The position numbers and the translations under genes are program-made. A stretch of DNA of 64,000 bases from Methanocorpusculum sp. UBA424 (lineage in GTDB: Archaea > Halobacteriota > Methanomicrobia > Methanomicrobiales > Methanocorpusculaceae): NCBI GenBank assembly GCA_002498375.1, contig DAHC01000003.1, positions 78,700 to 142,699 on the forward strand, in the 5' to 3' direction. The notes below the pieces were generated by a model. That model was given only the letters and a program-made list of their open reading frames with translations, did not search any database and had not been told where the DNA came from. Positions 44,215 to 52,718 of the stretch are shown here, one piece after another. Positions within the stretch are counted from its first letter, which is position 1. The number at the start of each line of letters is the position of its first letter.

Positions 44215-44910
44215 TCAGACCTCCTCAATAAATTCCGGTTCGGGTTCAGCTGCAAGCTCTGCATCGAACTCTTCAAAGATATCAGTCTCAACGACACGGG
44301 CCGGAGCAGGGGCTGCGTCGGCACGGATCTCGAACTGATCCGGAAGTTTTGCTCCCGGCGGAACGATCTTGACCTGAACACCGATGATACCGAGTTTCTT
44401 GATAGCAGTGGCGTAGCCTTTCTCAACAATCGACTCTGACGGCTCGCCGGAGTGTTTGATGTAGCCTTCAACGAACTTCTGGACACGGGCACGGGCACCG
44501 GTCAGCTTACCTGCGATGATAACTTCACAGCCAAGTGCGCCGGAGTCCATGACACGACGGATTACGGAAGTACCTGCCTTTCGGAAGTACCATCCGCGTT
44601 CAAGTGCATTTGCAAGGCGTTCTGCCATGATCTGGGCGTTGAGGTTCGGGTTTGCAACCTGCTGAACCTCGACCTGGGGAGACTCGATGCCGTAAACGGT
44701 GCTGAGATCAGTGGTCAGCTGGCGAACCAGTTTACCGCCTTTACCGATAACGATACCCGGCTTTTCAGCAAAGATCGTGACCTGAGTTCCAACAGGGGTC
44801 CGGACGATGTCCATCCCTCCGTAGCCTGCACGTTTGAGTTCCTTGTTAAGGTACTGCTCGACTCTGACTTTGCGGACACCGTCTGCAACGAACTTCTTTT
44901 CGATTGTCAT
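44215..44910 (-). CDS. rps3p: Ribosomal protein S3
   Basis: A 231-residue S3 with an N-terminal KH domain (TIFAEKPGIVIGKGGKLVRQ near 49-68) and S3 C-terminal domain (MDSGALGCEVIIAGKLTGAR near 126-145). The acidic tail (AAEPEPEFIEEV) is common in Archaea. Confidence 0.97.
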   Translation of the reverse strand: MTIEKKFVADGVRKVRVEQYLNKELKRAGYGGMDIVRTPVGTQVTIFAEKPGIVIGKGGKLVRQLTTDLSTVYGIESPQVEVQQVANPNLNAQIMAERLANALERGWYFRKAGTSVIRRVMDSGALGCEVIIAGKLTGARARVQKFVEGYIKHSGEPSESIVEKGYATAIKKLGIIGVQVKIVPPGAKLPDQFEIRADAAPAPARVVETDIFEEFDAELAAEPEPEFIEEV

Positions 44911-44912
44911 AC

Positions 44913-45386
44913 TTACTGTACCTCACGGAGGATGATTTCAACGTTGACGGAATCTCTGTGCTTAGGGGTAGCTCTACCCATTGCACGGGGGAAGATTCCT
45001 TTCATGCAGCGGCCTTTGTTTGCAGCGGCGTGGACGATGACCATCTTTTCCGGTGCAAGACCTGCGTATTCTGCATTTTTCTGTGCGGAGCGGATTAAAC
45101 GGACGTATTCGGCGGCTGCCTTGACAGGGTATCTGCCGGCTGCGGTTCCGAAGGTTTTGCCGTTTAAGCTCTTCTGGTGGCTGACGTTTCTGTTAAAACG
45201 GTGGAACGGCACTGCGCGCTTGAGGTCGATGACCTGTTCAAGGTATGCAACTGCGTCGTCTGCCATCATATTGCGGACAAGGTGAGCGATTTCCACAGCG
45301 TGCTTTGGAGAGCAGCCGAGTTCGTTCGCCTTTGCACGGGCGATGTTGTCGCCGGTAAGTTTGTTGCTGTATTCTGTTCTTGCCAT
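44913..45386 (-). CDS. rpl22p: Ribosomal protein L22
   Basis: Start at ATG 45386 (MARTEYSNKLTG), giving 157 residues. Helical N-terminus and beta-hairpin that lines the exit tunnel; MKGIFPRAMGRATPKHRDSV near 128-147 is the conserved hairpin and C-terminal region. Confidence 0.95.
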   Translation of the reverse strand: MARTEYSNKLTGDNIARAKANELGCSPKHAVEIAHLVRNMMADDAVAYLEQVIDLKRAVPFHRFNRNVSHQKSLNGKTFGTAAGRYPVKAAAEYVRLIRSAQKNAEYAGLAPEKMVIVHAAANKGRCMKGIFPRAMGRATPKHRDSVNVEIILREVQ

Positions 45387-45391
45387 AACAA

Positions 45392-45802
45392 TCACTTCAA
45401 CGGAACATACTTACTCGACTTGGTTGCACCGATACCGGCACTTCCGTGAGCAACTTTCTTACGGGTCAGAGCGAACTCTCCAAAGTAGTGGAAAACTCCT
45501 TCGACCGGGATCTCTACGTTAACGAACTCCTTACCGGAGTAGATGGCAACATTCTTGCCGACCATTTCGGGGAGGATAATCATTGAACGGCTGTGGGTTC
45601 TGACACCGTCACCTTCAGCGATCTTCGCGCGAACGTCCTCTTCATCACGGGTAAATCCGCGAAGGACCTTTCTGCGTGCGCCGCTGGGCATAATAGCAAG
45701 AAGCTCGTCCATGGACATGGCTTTGAGCTGCTCGATATTGAAGCCGTGATAGGTATATTCCTCTCGCCGCTTTGGCATTCTCTTAGTAGTTTTCTTTGCC
45801 AT
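45392..45802 (-). CDS. rps19p: Ribosomal protein S19
   Basis: A 136-residue archaeal S19: VRTHSRSMIILPEMVGKNVA near 67-86 and the C-terminal YFGEFALTRKKVAHGSAGIG, the S19 signature. Confidence 0.97.
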   Translation of the reverse strand: MAKKTTKRMPKRREEYTYHGFNIEQLKAMSMDELLAIMPSGARRKVLRGFTRDEEDVRAKIAEGDGVRTHSRSMIILPEMVGKNVAIYSGKEFVNVEIPVEGVFHYFGEFALTRKKVAHGSAGIGATKSSKYVPLK

Positions 45803-45808
45803 TTACGT

Positions 45809-46531
45809 TCACCTCCGGTATCCTGTTCTGCGTGCTGCAACAGATCCGACTTTTCTACCGGGAGATGCTCCACGTGCAACAGTCTTTGGTTTACCTGGGT
45901 GCTGATGTCCTCCACCACCGAATGGGTGATCGATGACGTTCATTGCGACACCACGGGTTCTTGGCCAGCGGGTTGCAGAGGATTTCATCTTGTGATACTG
46001 TTTACCTGCTTTCAGGATCGGCTTTTCACCGCGTCCTCCGCCGGCCACAAGACCAACGGTTGCAAGGCATGCCTCATCGAACCATTTGGGTTTTCCTGAA
46101 GGCATTCTGACACCGACTTTACCAGCAGATTTTCCGATGATAACAGCCTGGACTCCGCTTGAACGAACGAATTTACCACCGTCTCCGGGGCGTGCTTCGA
46201 TGTTGCAGACGGCAACTCCGGTTGGAATTGCTGAGAGCGGTAACGAGTTACCGTTTTCGACAGTGGCTTCAGGTCCCCATACAAGTTCCTGGCCAATACC
46301 GACACCTTCGGTAATCAGTGCGTATTCTTTCTTTTCAGCTGCCTTGCCTTCGATTTTCACGACGGCGATAGGTGTGTGACGGGCCGGATCGTGCTCGATG
46401 TCGATGACGGTTGCTCGAACGGTCTCAAGTGCGGAGCCAAAGTGTTTGAGCTCTGCTTTATACTGGTGCGACGGGGCGCGGTAGGTTGGACCGCCTTTTC
46501 CACGTGACTGTGTACTTATTCTGTGTCCCAT
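45809..46531 (-). CDS. rpl2p: Ribosomal protein L2
   Basis: A 240-residue L2, needed for subunit joining and peptidyl transfer. RGKGGPTYRAPSHQYKAEL near 10-28, and the C-terminal catalytic loop RTRGVAMNVIDHPFGGGGHQ near 191-210 with the conserved His. Confidence 0.98.
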   Translation of the reverse strand: MGHRISTQSRGKGGPTYRAPSHQYKAELKHFGSALETVRATVIDIEHDPARHTPIAVVKIEGKAAEKKEYALITEGVGIGQELVWGPEATVENGNSLPLSAIPTGVAVCNIEARPGDGGKFVRSSGVQAVIIGKSAGKVGVRMPSGKPKWFDEACLATVGLVAGGGRGEKPILKAGKQYHKMKSSATRWPRTRGVAMNVIDHPFGGGGHQHPGKPKTVARGASPGRKVGSVAARRTGYRR

Positions 46532-46541
46532 TTATCTCACC

Positions 46542-46790
46542 TTACACGATTCCGAGCTGAGAAAGGATTTCTTCAGCGGCGTTTTTCTCTTCGAAGGTAA
46601 TGACTGCCTTCTTGTTTCCCTTAGAGGTCATCATGGTGTTGATAGAGGCGATCTTCTTACCGAAGTTCTTCTCCATTGCTGCCTTGATGGATGCTTTGCC
46701 GGCTTCTTTTTCTACGATGAAAGAGAGCTGGTTCGAGTTCTCTAAAAGGACCATAGCTTTTTCTGTTACGAGGGGGTGTGCAAGTGTCAT
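46542..46790 (-). CDS. rpl23p: Ribosomal protein L23
   Basis: An 82-residue L23: HPLVTEKAMVLLENSNQLSF near 5-24, KKIASINTMMTSKGNKKAVI near 50-69. It docks SRP and secretion factors at the exit. Confidence 0.96.
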   Translation of the reverse strand: MTLAHPLVTEKAMVLLENSNQLSFIVEKEAGKASIKAAMEKNFGKKIASINTMMTSKGNKKAVITFEEKNAAEEILSQLGIV

Positions 46791-46792
46791 GA

Positions 46793-47536
46793 TTAGGCCT
46801 CCACGAACTTCTTGATTGCAGCTTCGGTCCAGACGGTCAGTCTGCCTGCGTCGGCTCCGGGTGCAAGAACGTTGATGTTCAGAGCATTGACGGATACGCA
46901 GTCGACTCCTGCGATATTCGCACCTGCGAGGAATTCACCGGACGTCACGATAAGAGCGGACTTTGCCTGCTTATACTTGCGTCCACGTGTCTTTCCACGG
47001 CCTGCACGGATATTTCTGGAGAGTCTTGCGCGCTCAAGATCGGCGCCAAGTCCAAGTGCCGTAAGGGCAAGTTTGACTTCAGCGGTCTTGGAGATCTGCT
47101 CAAAGGAGTCTTCAACGATGATTGCTGCTTCGCCTTCGAATTTGTGGCCGCGGGCGGCGACAAGTTCGGTGTTAACGGTAGCTGCGATGGCTGAGCGGAT
47201 TGCCTTTGCTTTCTCTTTCTTGTTGATCTTCTCAACAAGGATCTTCTCTGCTTTCGGCGCGTGTGCCGGGTGACCGCCTTTTACGTTCGGTACTTTTGCA
47301 GCGCGGCTTCCGTTTTTGATACGCGGAATCTTGGCTTCACCACGTTTGGATCCCCAGCCTTCTGCAGAGGTGCGCAGACCTGCGTACGGATTTGCTCCGT
47401 GCGGCTGGTACTGTTCGCTCTGGTATGCGAGGATGGCCCTCTTGATGAGGTCCGGGCGGTATGCTTCGTCGAAAACGGCCGGGAGTTCGATTTCATGGAG
47501 GACTGAGCCGTTAATTGCTTTTACATTTGCTTTCAT
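46793..47536 (-). CDS. rpl4p: Ribosomal protein L4
   Basis: A 247-residue archaeal L4/L1e with GANPYAGLRTSAEGWGSKRG near 49-68 and NIRAGRGKTRGRKYKQAKSA near 173-192, the extended loop reaching into the exit tunnel. Confidence 0.96.
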   Translation of the reverse strand: MKANVKAINGSVLHEIELPAVFDEAYRPDLIKRAILAYQSEQYQPHGANPYAGLRTSAEGWGSKRGEAKIPRIKNGSRAAKVPNVKGGHPAHAPKAEKILVEKINKKEKAKAIRSAIAATVNTELVAARGHKFEGEAAIIVEDSFEQISKTAEVKLALTALGLGADLERARLSRNIRAGRGKTRGRKYKQAKSALIVTSGEFLAGANIAGVDCVSVNALNINVLAPGADAGRLTVWTEAAIKKFVEA

Positions 47537-47544
47537 CGGTCATT

Positions 47545-48546
47545 TCACCCCTGTTTGCTCTGAAGACTGACATATTCCACAACCGGTGCCTGAATCTTCT
47601 GTTCACCCATGCGGGTCGCAGACCGGATTCTGACGAGGCGCTTTGCCGGTCCGGGGATGCTTCCTTTGATCAGTACGTAGTTGTTACGGACAAGACCATA
47701 GTGGAGGAAGCCTCCGGCCGGGTTGATTTCGTCTGCGTTCTCACCGATCTTGATGATGCGTTTGTTGAACTCAGTACGCTGCTGGAAACCCATCTGACCC
47801 GGCATTGGTACCTGCCAGCGGACGTGGTGGGGGGTCCATGGACCAAGAGTTCCGATGTGTCTTTCCTTCTTGGTTCTTGCGTGCTTTCTCTTACGAAGGG
47901 TAATACCGAATCTCTTGACGGCACCCTGGAATCCTTTTCCTTTGGTGATACCAGTGATGTCGGCAAACTGGCCCTCACTTAAGAGAGATTTCATATCGAC
48001 ATCGGTTCCAAGGATGGAAAGAGCATAGTCAAAACGTTCCTGTGCACTGCCGCCTGCAACACGGATCTCCATAAGGTCTGGAACCTTCTTTGGGATACCG
48101 GTCAGTTCAGTCGGTTTGGTGTACATGAGCACCATTACTTCGACAACATCGCCAATTGCAGCATTGATCTTTTCCGTTGCTTTTGCAGCGTTGTTGGTCT
48201 TTGCTTTGGTGATTCTGCCGGAGAGTGCTTCGAGGTTTTCTGCCCAGACTTCGGTAAGCGGGTGTTTGCCGTAGGTATCCTTAACGTAAACACGAATGGC
48301 GGCAACGGTCATGGCGGGGATCTCGATAACGGTCACGGGAACCATTACTTCCTTACCTTCAGTCGGACTCTTCTTGTGATCGTCGATCATGATCACATGG
48401 GTCATACCGGCTTTATAGCCTGCAAATCCCTGGAGCATGGGCTGTCCGTTGTATTCAGGCCAGGACTGGTACTTTGGTACAATACCCTTGGCCCGTTTAC
48501 GGGGATAGTATGCAAGGGACCCTGCGCGGGGTCTCACTGTTCTCAT
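47545..48546 (-). CDS. rpl3p: Ribosomal protein L3
   Basis: A 333-residue archaeal L3, first gene of the superoperon: RPRAGSLAYYPRKRAKGIVP near 4-23, FADITGITKGKGFQGAVKRF near 195-214, and GQMGFQQRTEFNKRIIKIGE near 255-274. Upstream lies a ~590-base leader full of hairpins (next entry). Gene order L3-L4-L23-L2-S19-L22-S3-L29 is standard for Archaea. Confidence 0.97.
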   Translation of the reverse strand: MRTVRPRAGSLAYYPRKRAKGIVPKYQSWPEYNGQPMLQGFAGYKAGMTHVIMIDDHKKSPTEGKEVMVPVTVIEIPAMTVAAIRVYVKDTYGKHPLTEVWAENLEALSGRITKAKTNNAAKATEKINAAIGDVVEVMVLMYTKPTELTGIPKKVPDLMEIRVAGGSAQERFDYALSILGTDVDMKSLLSEGQFADITGITKGKGFQGAVKRFGITLRKRKHARTKKERHIGTLGPWTPHHVRWQVPMPGQMGFQQRTEFNKRIIKIGENADEINPAGGFLHYGLVRNNYVLIKGSIPGPAKRLVRIRSATRMGEQKIQAPVVEYVSLQSKQG

Positions 48547-49140
48547 TTATTAATCAATCCTTTAGTGCCTTCTCTTGCATTATGCAAAGAAGACGTCTGC
48601 TGTGGTTGTCATCAATATGACAGCCGTTCTTTCACCGCCGGCTTCCTAATTTTTGAGGAATCGACCCGCGGGACGCATTTTGTCGGTCTCTGTGTTTTAC
48701 ACGCAGACAACGCCGTTTAAGGCGGGCGTGTGACACACTGGACGGAAAGACGGGAGTTCAACCCACGTGTATTGCAACGTGTGAAGGCCTGCAAAGCTCT
48801 GCTTTGCATGCAATTGAGATTCCTTGCGGGATATCCGATTATGAACACGATAACGTCTTATCTGTTCATTTACCCGAGTTGCAGTAATGATACTGCGATT
48901 TCCAAGTCTCACGAAAGAGAACCTGACTTCCGATACGCTTCCTGACGTCCAGGAAAGGGCACATCTTAGAGACGTTCGCCCGGCGCATCTGATCAGACCT
49001 ATTCTAGGTCTTAACTTCTGCCGCGGAATTACCGCTCAGAGTTACACAATTACAAAACAAACGTGAAATCACGTTTATTTCATACCAACTGGATATCCTC
49101 ATTCAGCAGATCTTGCTGATATCAGCCTATTGAAGGCTCC
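48547..49140 (-). ncRNA. Long structured leader RNA ahead of rpl3 (candidate)
   Basis: This gap has no convincing gene on either strand. On the minus strand it carries a run of hairpins, given here by plus coordinates: 49124-49138, 49103-49119, 49059-49076 (8-bp stem), 48995-49011 (7 bp, loop GAA), 48939-48955, 48881-48896, 48841-48869 (12 bp with one bulge), 48791-48807 (7 bp), 48686-48708, 48711-48724, 48643-48660, 48604-48625 (9 bp with one G-U). I find none of the SRP RNA or RNase P RNA consensus boxes. It may be an untranslated leader controlling the ribosomal operon or a separate small RNA; expression is inferred. Confidence 0.5.
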
Positions 49141-49160
49141 TATATAGTTGGAGAAGAGAG

Positions 49161-49168
49161 AATATAAA
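49161..49168 (-). promoter_or_regulatory. TATA box for the ribosomal superoperon
   Basis: TTTATATT on the minus strand. A start about 25 bases downstream would fall near 49140 and give the long leader. A second TATA-like CTATATAG at 49140-49147 would start near 49118. Confidence 0.45.
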
Positions 49169-49262
49169 GTGTTGTATGATCTTTGAATCCACCCAAACGC
49201 CATACACAACATCCAGAAAACGCACAGGCAGAATTAGCGGAAAAATACGATCTGAACCATAA

Positions 49263-49667
49263 TCAGCCGAAGTACAGTTCGCCGTCATTATTCAGATAGA
49301 CAATGATATTCTCTTTGACGTGCCGGCCTTTGATTTTTTCCGGCATATATGATGAAATCCTATTGATTAAGGCAAGAGTATCGTACCGGATTTTTATATT
49401 GAGCGGAGCCGCTGCGATATAGATGATCTTCGGGGCTTCTATCAGATCCGTGCCTTCCGGAAGAACACACAGTTCAGTGGCGTCAAGCGTATACAGAAAC
49501 TCCAGCGTCTCCTTTGCCCGACGGATATTTTCATTGGCAGATTTTTCAATAGTACAGATGTTTGCCTTGGAAGTGCCGAGTCGATCAGCAATCTGCTGCT
49601 GGGTCATACCTTTTTTGCGATACCGTATGACTTCCTTCTGACGATCGGTAAGAAGCGTATCTTTCAT
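49263..49667 (-). CDS. tfx: Tfx-family DNA-binding regulator
   Basis: A 134-residue Tfx homologue. N-terminal HTH: LLTDRQKEVIRYRKKGMTQQ and QIADRLGTSKANICTIEKSA (about 5-44), then a C-terminal ligand-type domain. Tfx from Methanothermobacter binds the fmdECB promoter region for a molybdenum-dependent formylmethanofuran dehydrogenase. Here it stands between the ribosomal leader and mtd, with no fmd genes in view, so the local target is unknown. TATA-like ATTTATAG lies 29-36 bases before its start. Confidence 0.9.
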   Translation of the reverse strand: MKDTLLTDRQKEVIRYRKKGMTQQQIADRLGTSKANICTIEKSANENIRRAKETLEFLYTLDATELCVLPEGTDLIEAPKIIYIAAAPLNIKIRYDTLALINRISSYMPEKIKGRHVKENIIVYLNNDGELYFG

Positions 49668-49921
49668 ATGATTATCAATTCAACCTGATTAACTATAAAT
49701 GATTTGATTAAACATCCTTATCTTTGGAATATAATAGGGGTGTTGCGCGCAGGCAGGAACGGACAGAAATACCCAAAAGCACCCAAATAGCAAGATATTG
49801 CATCAGCTTCGCAGGCTTCAGATAAGAAACTATCGCGGAAACACTCGCTCATCTGATTCAGATAGATGATAAGAGGCAGGAATTGTGGTTATTTCATTTC
49901 ATAACAGTGTCATTCACAAAC
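49668..49921. other. Intergenic region between tfx and mtd
   Basis: No gene seen in the 315-base gap 49668-49982. Noted pieces: ACCCAAA direct repeats at 49771-49777 and 49781-49787 (10-base period), with a third at 49191-49197 near the rpl3 promoter, and TGATTAA repeats flanking the tfx TATA element. Confidence 0.4.
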
Positions 49922-49969
49922 CTTATATTGATTCTCGTCGATAAACTGATGTTCTCATTTCAAAATGAG
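49922..49969 (+). promoter_or_regulatory. mtd promoter with hairpin by the ribosome binding site
   Basis: TATA-like CTTATATTG at 49922-49930 predicts a start near 49950. A perfect 7-bp inverted repeat CTCATTT-CA-AAATGAG (49954-49969) then overlaps the start of the Shine-Dalgarno GAGAGGTG before the ATG at 49983. Confidence 0.5.
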
Positions 49970-49982
49970 AGGTGTATCAAAT

Positions 49983-50825
49983 ATGGTAGTTAAGGTAGGA
50001 GTTGCAAAACTCGGTAACATCGCATCCGGTGTTATGGCAGAGTTACTTTTAGATGAGCGTGCAGACCGCGAAGACATGATGACATTCATGGCAACTTCCG
50101 GAACCAAACTGCAGAAGGAAGATGTTGACCGTGTCGTTTCAAACCTGAAAGCATGGCAGCCTGACTTCGCAATCGTTGTTTCCCCGAACGGAGTTCTCGA
50201 AGGCCCGGTCGGTGCACGTGAAGATCTCAAAGCAGCAGGTATCCCGACCATCGTCATCACTGACGATGTCACGACCAAGAAAGAAGGCTGGGAAGCACTC
50301 AAGGCATCCGGCTTTGGCTACATCATCGTCAAAGCAGACGCCATGATCGGTGCCCGCCGCGAATTCCTCGACCCAGTCGAGATGGCAGACTACAACGGAA
50401 ACCTCGTGAAAGTCCTTGCACTTACCGGTGCATTCCGCAAACTCCAGATGGAGCTTGACAAAGTCATCGACCAGGTGAAAGCAGGCAAGAAAGGTGCAGA
50501 GCTCGAACTCCCGAAACTTGTTCTGAACTCTGACAACTCGACCAAAGGCGAGTTCACAAACCCCTATGCACTTGCAAAAGCACGTGCAGCATACGAGATC
50601 GCACAGGCAGTTGCAGGTGTCAACGTCAAGGGCTGTTTCATGACCAAAGAGTGGACAGACTACGTACCAATCGTCACCTCAGCACACGAAATGATGCGTG
50701 CAGCAGCAAACCTTTGTGACCAGGCACGCGAACTCGAGAAGGGATGCGACGGCATTATCCGCAAGCCGCACAAGAAGACCGGTGAGATCGTCTCCAAGGT
50801 CGCCCTTATCAGCAAGCCCGAGTAA
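49983..50825 (+). CDS. mtd: F420-dependent methylenetetrahydromethanopterin dehydrogenase
   Basis: Mtd (280 residues from ATG 49983; GAGAGGTG lies 8 bases upstream) converts methenyl-H4MPT to methylene-H4MPT with reduced F420, the fourth step of CO2 reduction to methane. It opens VVKVGVAKLGNIASGVMAEL and has FAIVVSPNGVLEGPVGARED near 62-81. Codons are clean and the gene is likely highly expressed. A T-rich tract follows the stop. Confidence 0.97.
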   Translation: MVVKVGVAKLGNIASGVMAELLLDERADREDMMTFMATSGTKLQKEDVDRVVSNLKAWQPDFAIVVSPNGVLEGPVGAREDLKAAGIPTIVITDDVTTKKEGWEALKASGFGYIIVKADAMIGARREFLDPVEMADYNGNLVKVLALTGAFRKLQMELDKVIDQVKAGKKGAELELPKLVLNSDNSTKGEFTNPYALAKARAAYEIAQAVAGVNVKGCFMTKEWTDYVPIVTSAHEMMRAAANLCDQARELEKGCDGIIRKPHKKTGEIVSKVALISKPE

Positions 50826-50834
50826 TCGGACACC

Positions 50835-50858
50835 CCAATTTTACCATTTTTCTTTTTG
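50835..50858 (+). terminator. T-rich terminator after mtd
   Basis: Several T4-T5 runs (TTTTACCATTTTTCTTTTT) within 35 bases of the mtd stop. Confidence 0.45.
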
Positions 50859-50946
50859 GATGCAGATGCGGGGAAATCCCCCATCTGTATTTAATGACAG
50901 ATACTAGTCAACATAAGAACTATTTTCAAAAAAAAAGTTTGGATAT

Positions 50947-51516
50947 TCAATTGGTTCCGGAGATCATATTCAGGAAATACTGGTGAACGGAAGGATCCTC
51001 ACCAAGCTCCGGATGGAACGACAGAACAAGCTGATTATCTTCGCGGGCAGCAACAATGGTTCCGTCAACCTCTGCAAGCACTTCCACATTTTTGCCGACC
51101 TGCGTGATAACCGGGGCACGTATAAAGGTCATCTGAATATTTCCGGCCCCGGCAAAGGGTGCAGCCGTTTCAAAACTGCCGAGCTGACGGCCGTAAGCAT
51201 TCCTTACAGCAGTAATGTCCATCGTCGCAAGAGAGGTATTTCCACCCTCAACATTTTTTGCAAGCAGAATCAACCCGGCACAGGTGCCCATTACCGGAGT
51301 GCCTGACGTGATGAGAGAGCAAAGCTTTTCATGGAGACCAAGGTCCAGCAAAAGCTTCGACATGACAGTACTCTCCCCTCCCGGGATGATGAGACCATCC
51401 GGGATTTCGTCAAGATCGGAGAGATTTCGAATCTCAAACGTCTCGACGTCCAGACGTTCCAGCATTCTGATGTGTTCGATGAATGCACCCTGCAGTGCCA
51501 GAACACCGATCTTCAC
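50947..51516 (-). CDS. pdxT: PLP synthase glutaminase subunit
   Basis: A 189-residue class I glutaminase that feeds ammonia to PdxS for pyridoxal 5'-phosphate synthesis. Start KIGVLALQGAFIEHIRMLER, oxyanion/PGGEST motif GLIIPGGESTVMSKLL near 40-55, nucleophile Cys in GTPVMGTCAGLILLA near 71-85, and His/Glu in LSFHPELGED near 169-178. All catalytic residues are present. It sits 2 bases after pdxS. Confidence 0.96.
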   Translation of the reverse strand: MKIGVLALQGAFIEHIRMLERLDVETFEIRNLSDLDEIPDGLIIPGGESTVMSKLLLDLGLHEKLCSLITSGTPVMGTCAGLILLAKNVEGGNTSLATMDITAVRNAYGRQLGSFETAAPFAGAGNIQMTFIRAPVITQVGKNVEVLAEVDGTIVAAREDNQLVLSFHPELGEDPSVHQYFLNMISGTN

Positions 51517-51518
51517 CG

Positions 51519-52394
51519 TTATTTTCCCCGTTCCGCCATTAGGATAGAGATTTCGTCTGCGTTGATGCCGACCATTGCCTCGCCAAGATCCTCGGAGAGT
51601 TCAGCAAGTATGGAGGGATTGTTATAGTTGGTAACGGCCTTGACGACGGCGGCGGCACGTTTTGCCGGATTACCGGATTTGAAGATACCGGAACCGACGA
51701 ATACACCCTCAGCCCCAAGCTGCATCATCAGAGCAGCATCGGCAGGAGTGGCAACTCCGCCTGCGGCAAAGTTTACGACCGGAAGTTTTCCATTATCATG
51801 AACAAACTGCAGAAGCGAGACCGGGACCTGCATATCTTTTGCAGCAACGTACAATTCATCCTGACGAAGACTGACAACACGGCGAATCTCGCTGTTCATT
51901 GTGCGCATATGACGAACTGCCTGAACGATGTCCCCGGTACCTGCCTCGCCTTTGGTCCGGATCATTGTTGCACCTTCGGCAACACGGCGAAGAGCCTCGC
52001 CGAGATCGCGGGCACCGCAGACAAACGGAACATTGAACTGGGTTTTATCTATGTGGTTGAGGTCATCAGCCGGTGATAACACTTCGCTTTCATCAATGTA
52101 ATCAATCTCGATAGCTTCGAGGATCTGCGCTTCAACAAAGTGACCGATACGGACTTTTGCCATAACCGGGATTGAAACTGCTTTCTGGATACCTTTGATC
52201 ATCTTCGGATCGCTCATTCGGGAGACCCCGCCGGCGGCACGAATATCAGCAGGAATACGCTCCAGAGCCATAACCGCACAGGCTCCTGCATCCTCTGCAA
52301 TCTTGGCCTGCTCCGGCGAGGTGACATCCATAATCACTCCCCCTTTCAGCATCTGTGCAAGTTCCTTGTTAAGTTTTGAACGATTTTCTGTCAT
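51519..52394 (-). CDS. pdxS: PLP synthase subunit PdxS
   Basis: A 291-residue TIM-barrel that builds PLP from ribose 5-phosphate, glyceraldehyde 3-phosphate and ammonia. GGVIMDVTSPEQAKIAEDAG near 18-37, MAKVRIGHFVEAQILEAI near 78-95 with the Lys forming the imine, and AGGVATPADAALMMQLGAEG near 207-226. I use ATG 52394 rather than the GTG at 52400. Confidence 0.97.
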   Translation of the reverse strand: MTENRSKLNKELAQMLKGGVIMDVTSPEQAKIAEDAGACAVMALERIPADIRAAGGVSRMSDPKMIKGIQKAVSIPVMAKVRIGHFVEAQILEAIEIDYIDESEVLSPADDLNHIDKTQFNVPFVCGARDLGEALRRVAEGATMIRTKGEAGTGDIVQAVRHMRTMNSEIRRVVSLRQDELYVAAKDMQVPVSLLQFVHDNGKLPVVNFAAGGVATPADAALMMQLGAEGVFVGSGIFKSGNPAKRAAAVVKAVTNYNNPSILAELSEDLGEAMVGINADEISILMAERGK

Positions 52395-52718
52395 GAACAC
52401 TCACGGATTGTATGGTTATTATCTTTTGAAAGGCAGATGACCCATCATTAGAATACCTTATTCAATATACCTCTGACGTTATATCAGGGTTTTGGATGAA
52501 TTGGGGAGGGAGATCTCTGCACTACAAGTCTATTGGATATTTCATTAAAAAGAATTGTGAAGAAAACAGAGATGAAATGACACTTTAAGAGATTTCTTCC
52601 AGGCAATATATCCTCAATTTAAAATCCATACAGATAAGGGACAGAGAAGAAAAGCCAGTAAAAGTGATTTCAAAATATAAATCTGAAAAGAAAAAGGGTA
52701 AAATCGGCAGTGCCGAAT
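52395..52718. other. Gap between pdxS and mer with nothing recognised
   Basis: A 324-base A/T-rich gap. No ORF of convincing length, no tRNA and no strong repeat were found. It contains the 5' region of pdxS and the end of mer transcription. Confidence 0.4.

Noticed and set aside
48547..49140. SRP RNA or RNase P RNA gene
   Set aside because: None of the conserved boxes of either RNA could be found on either strand. A T-loop-like GTTCAACCC at about 48757 has no surrounding cloverleaf.
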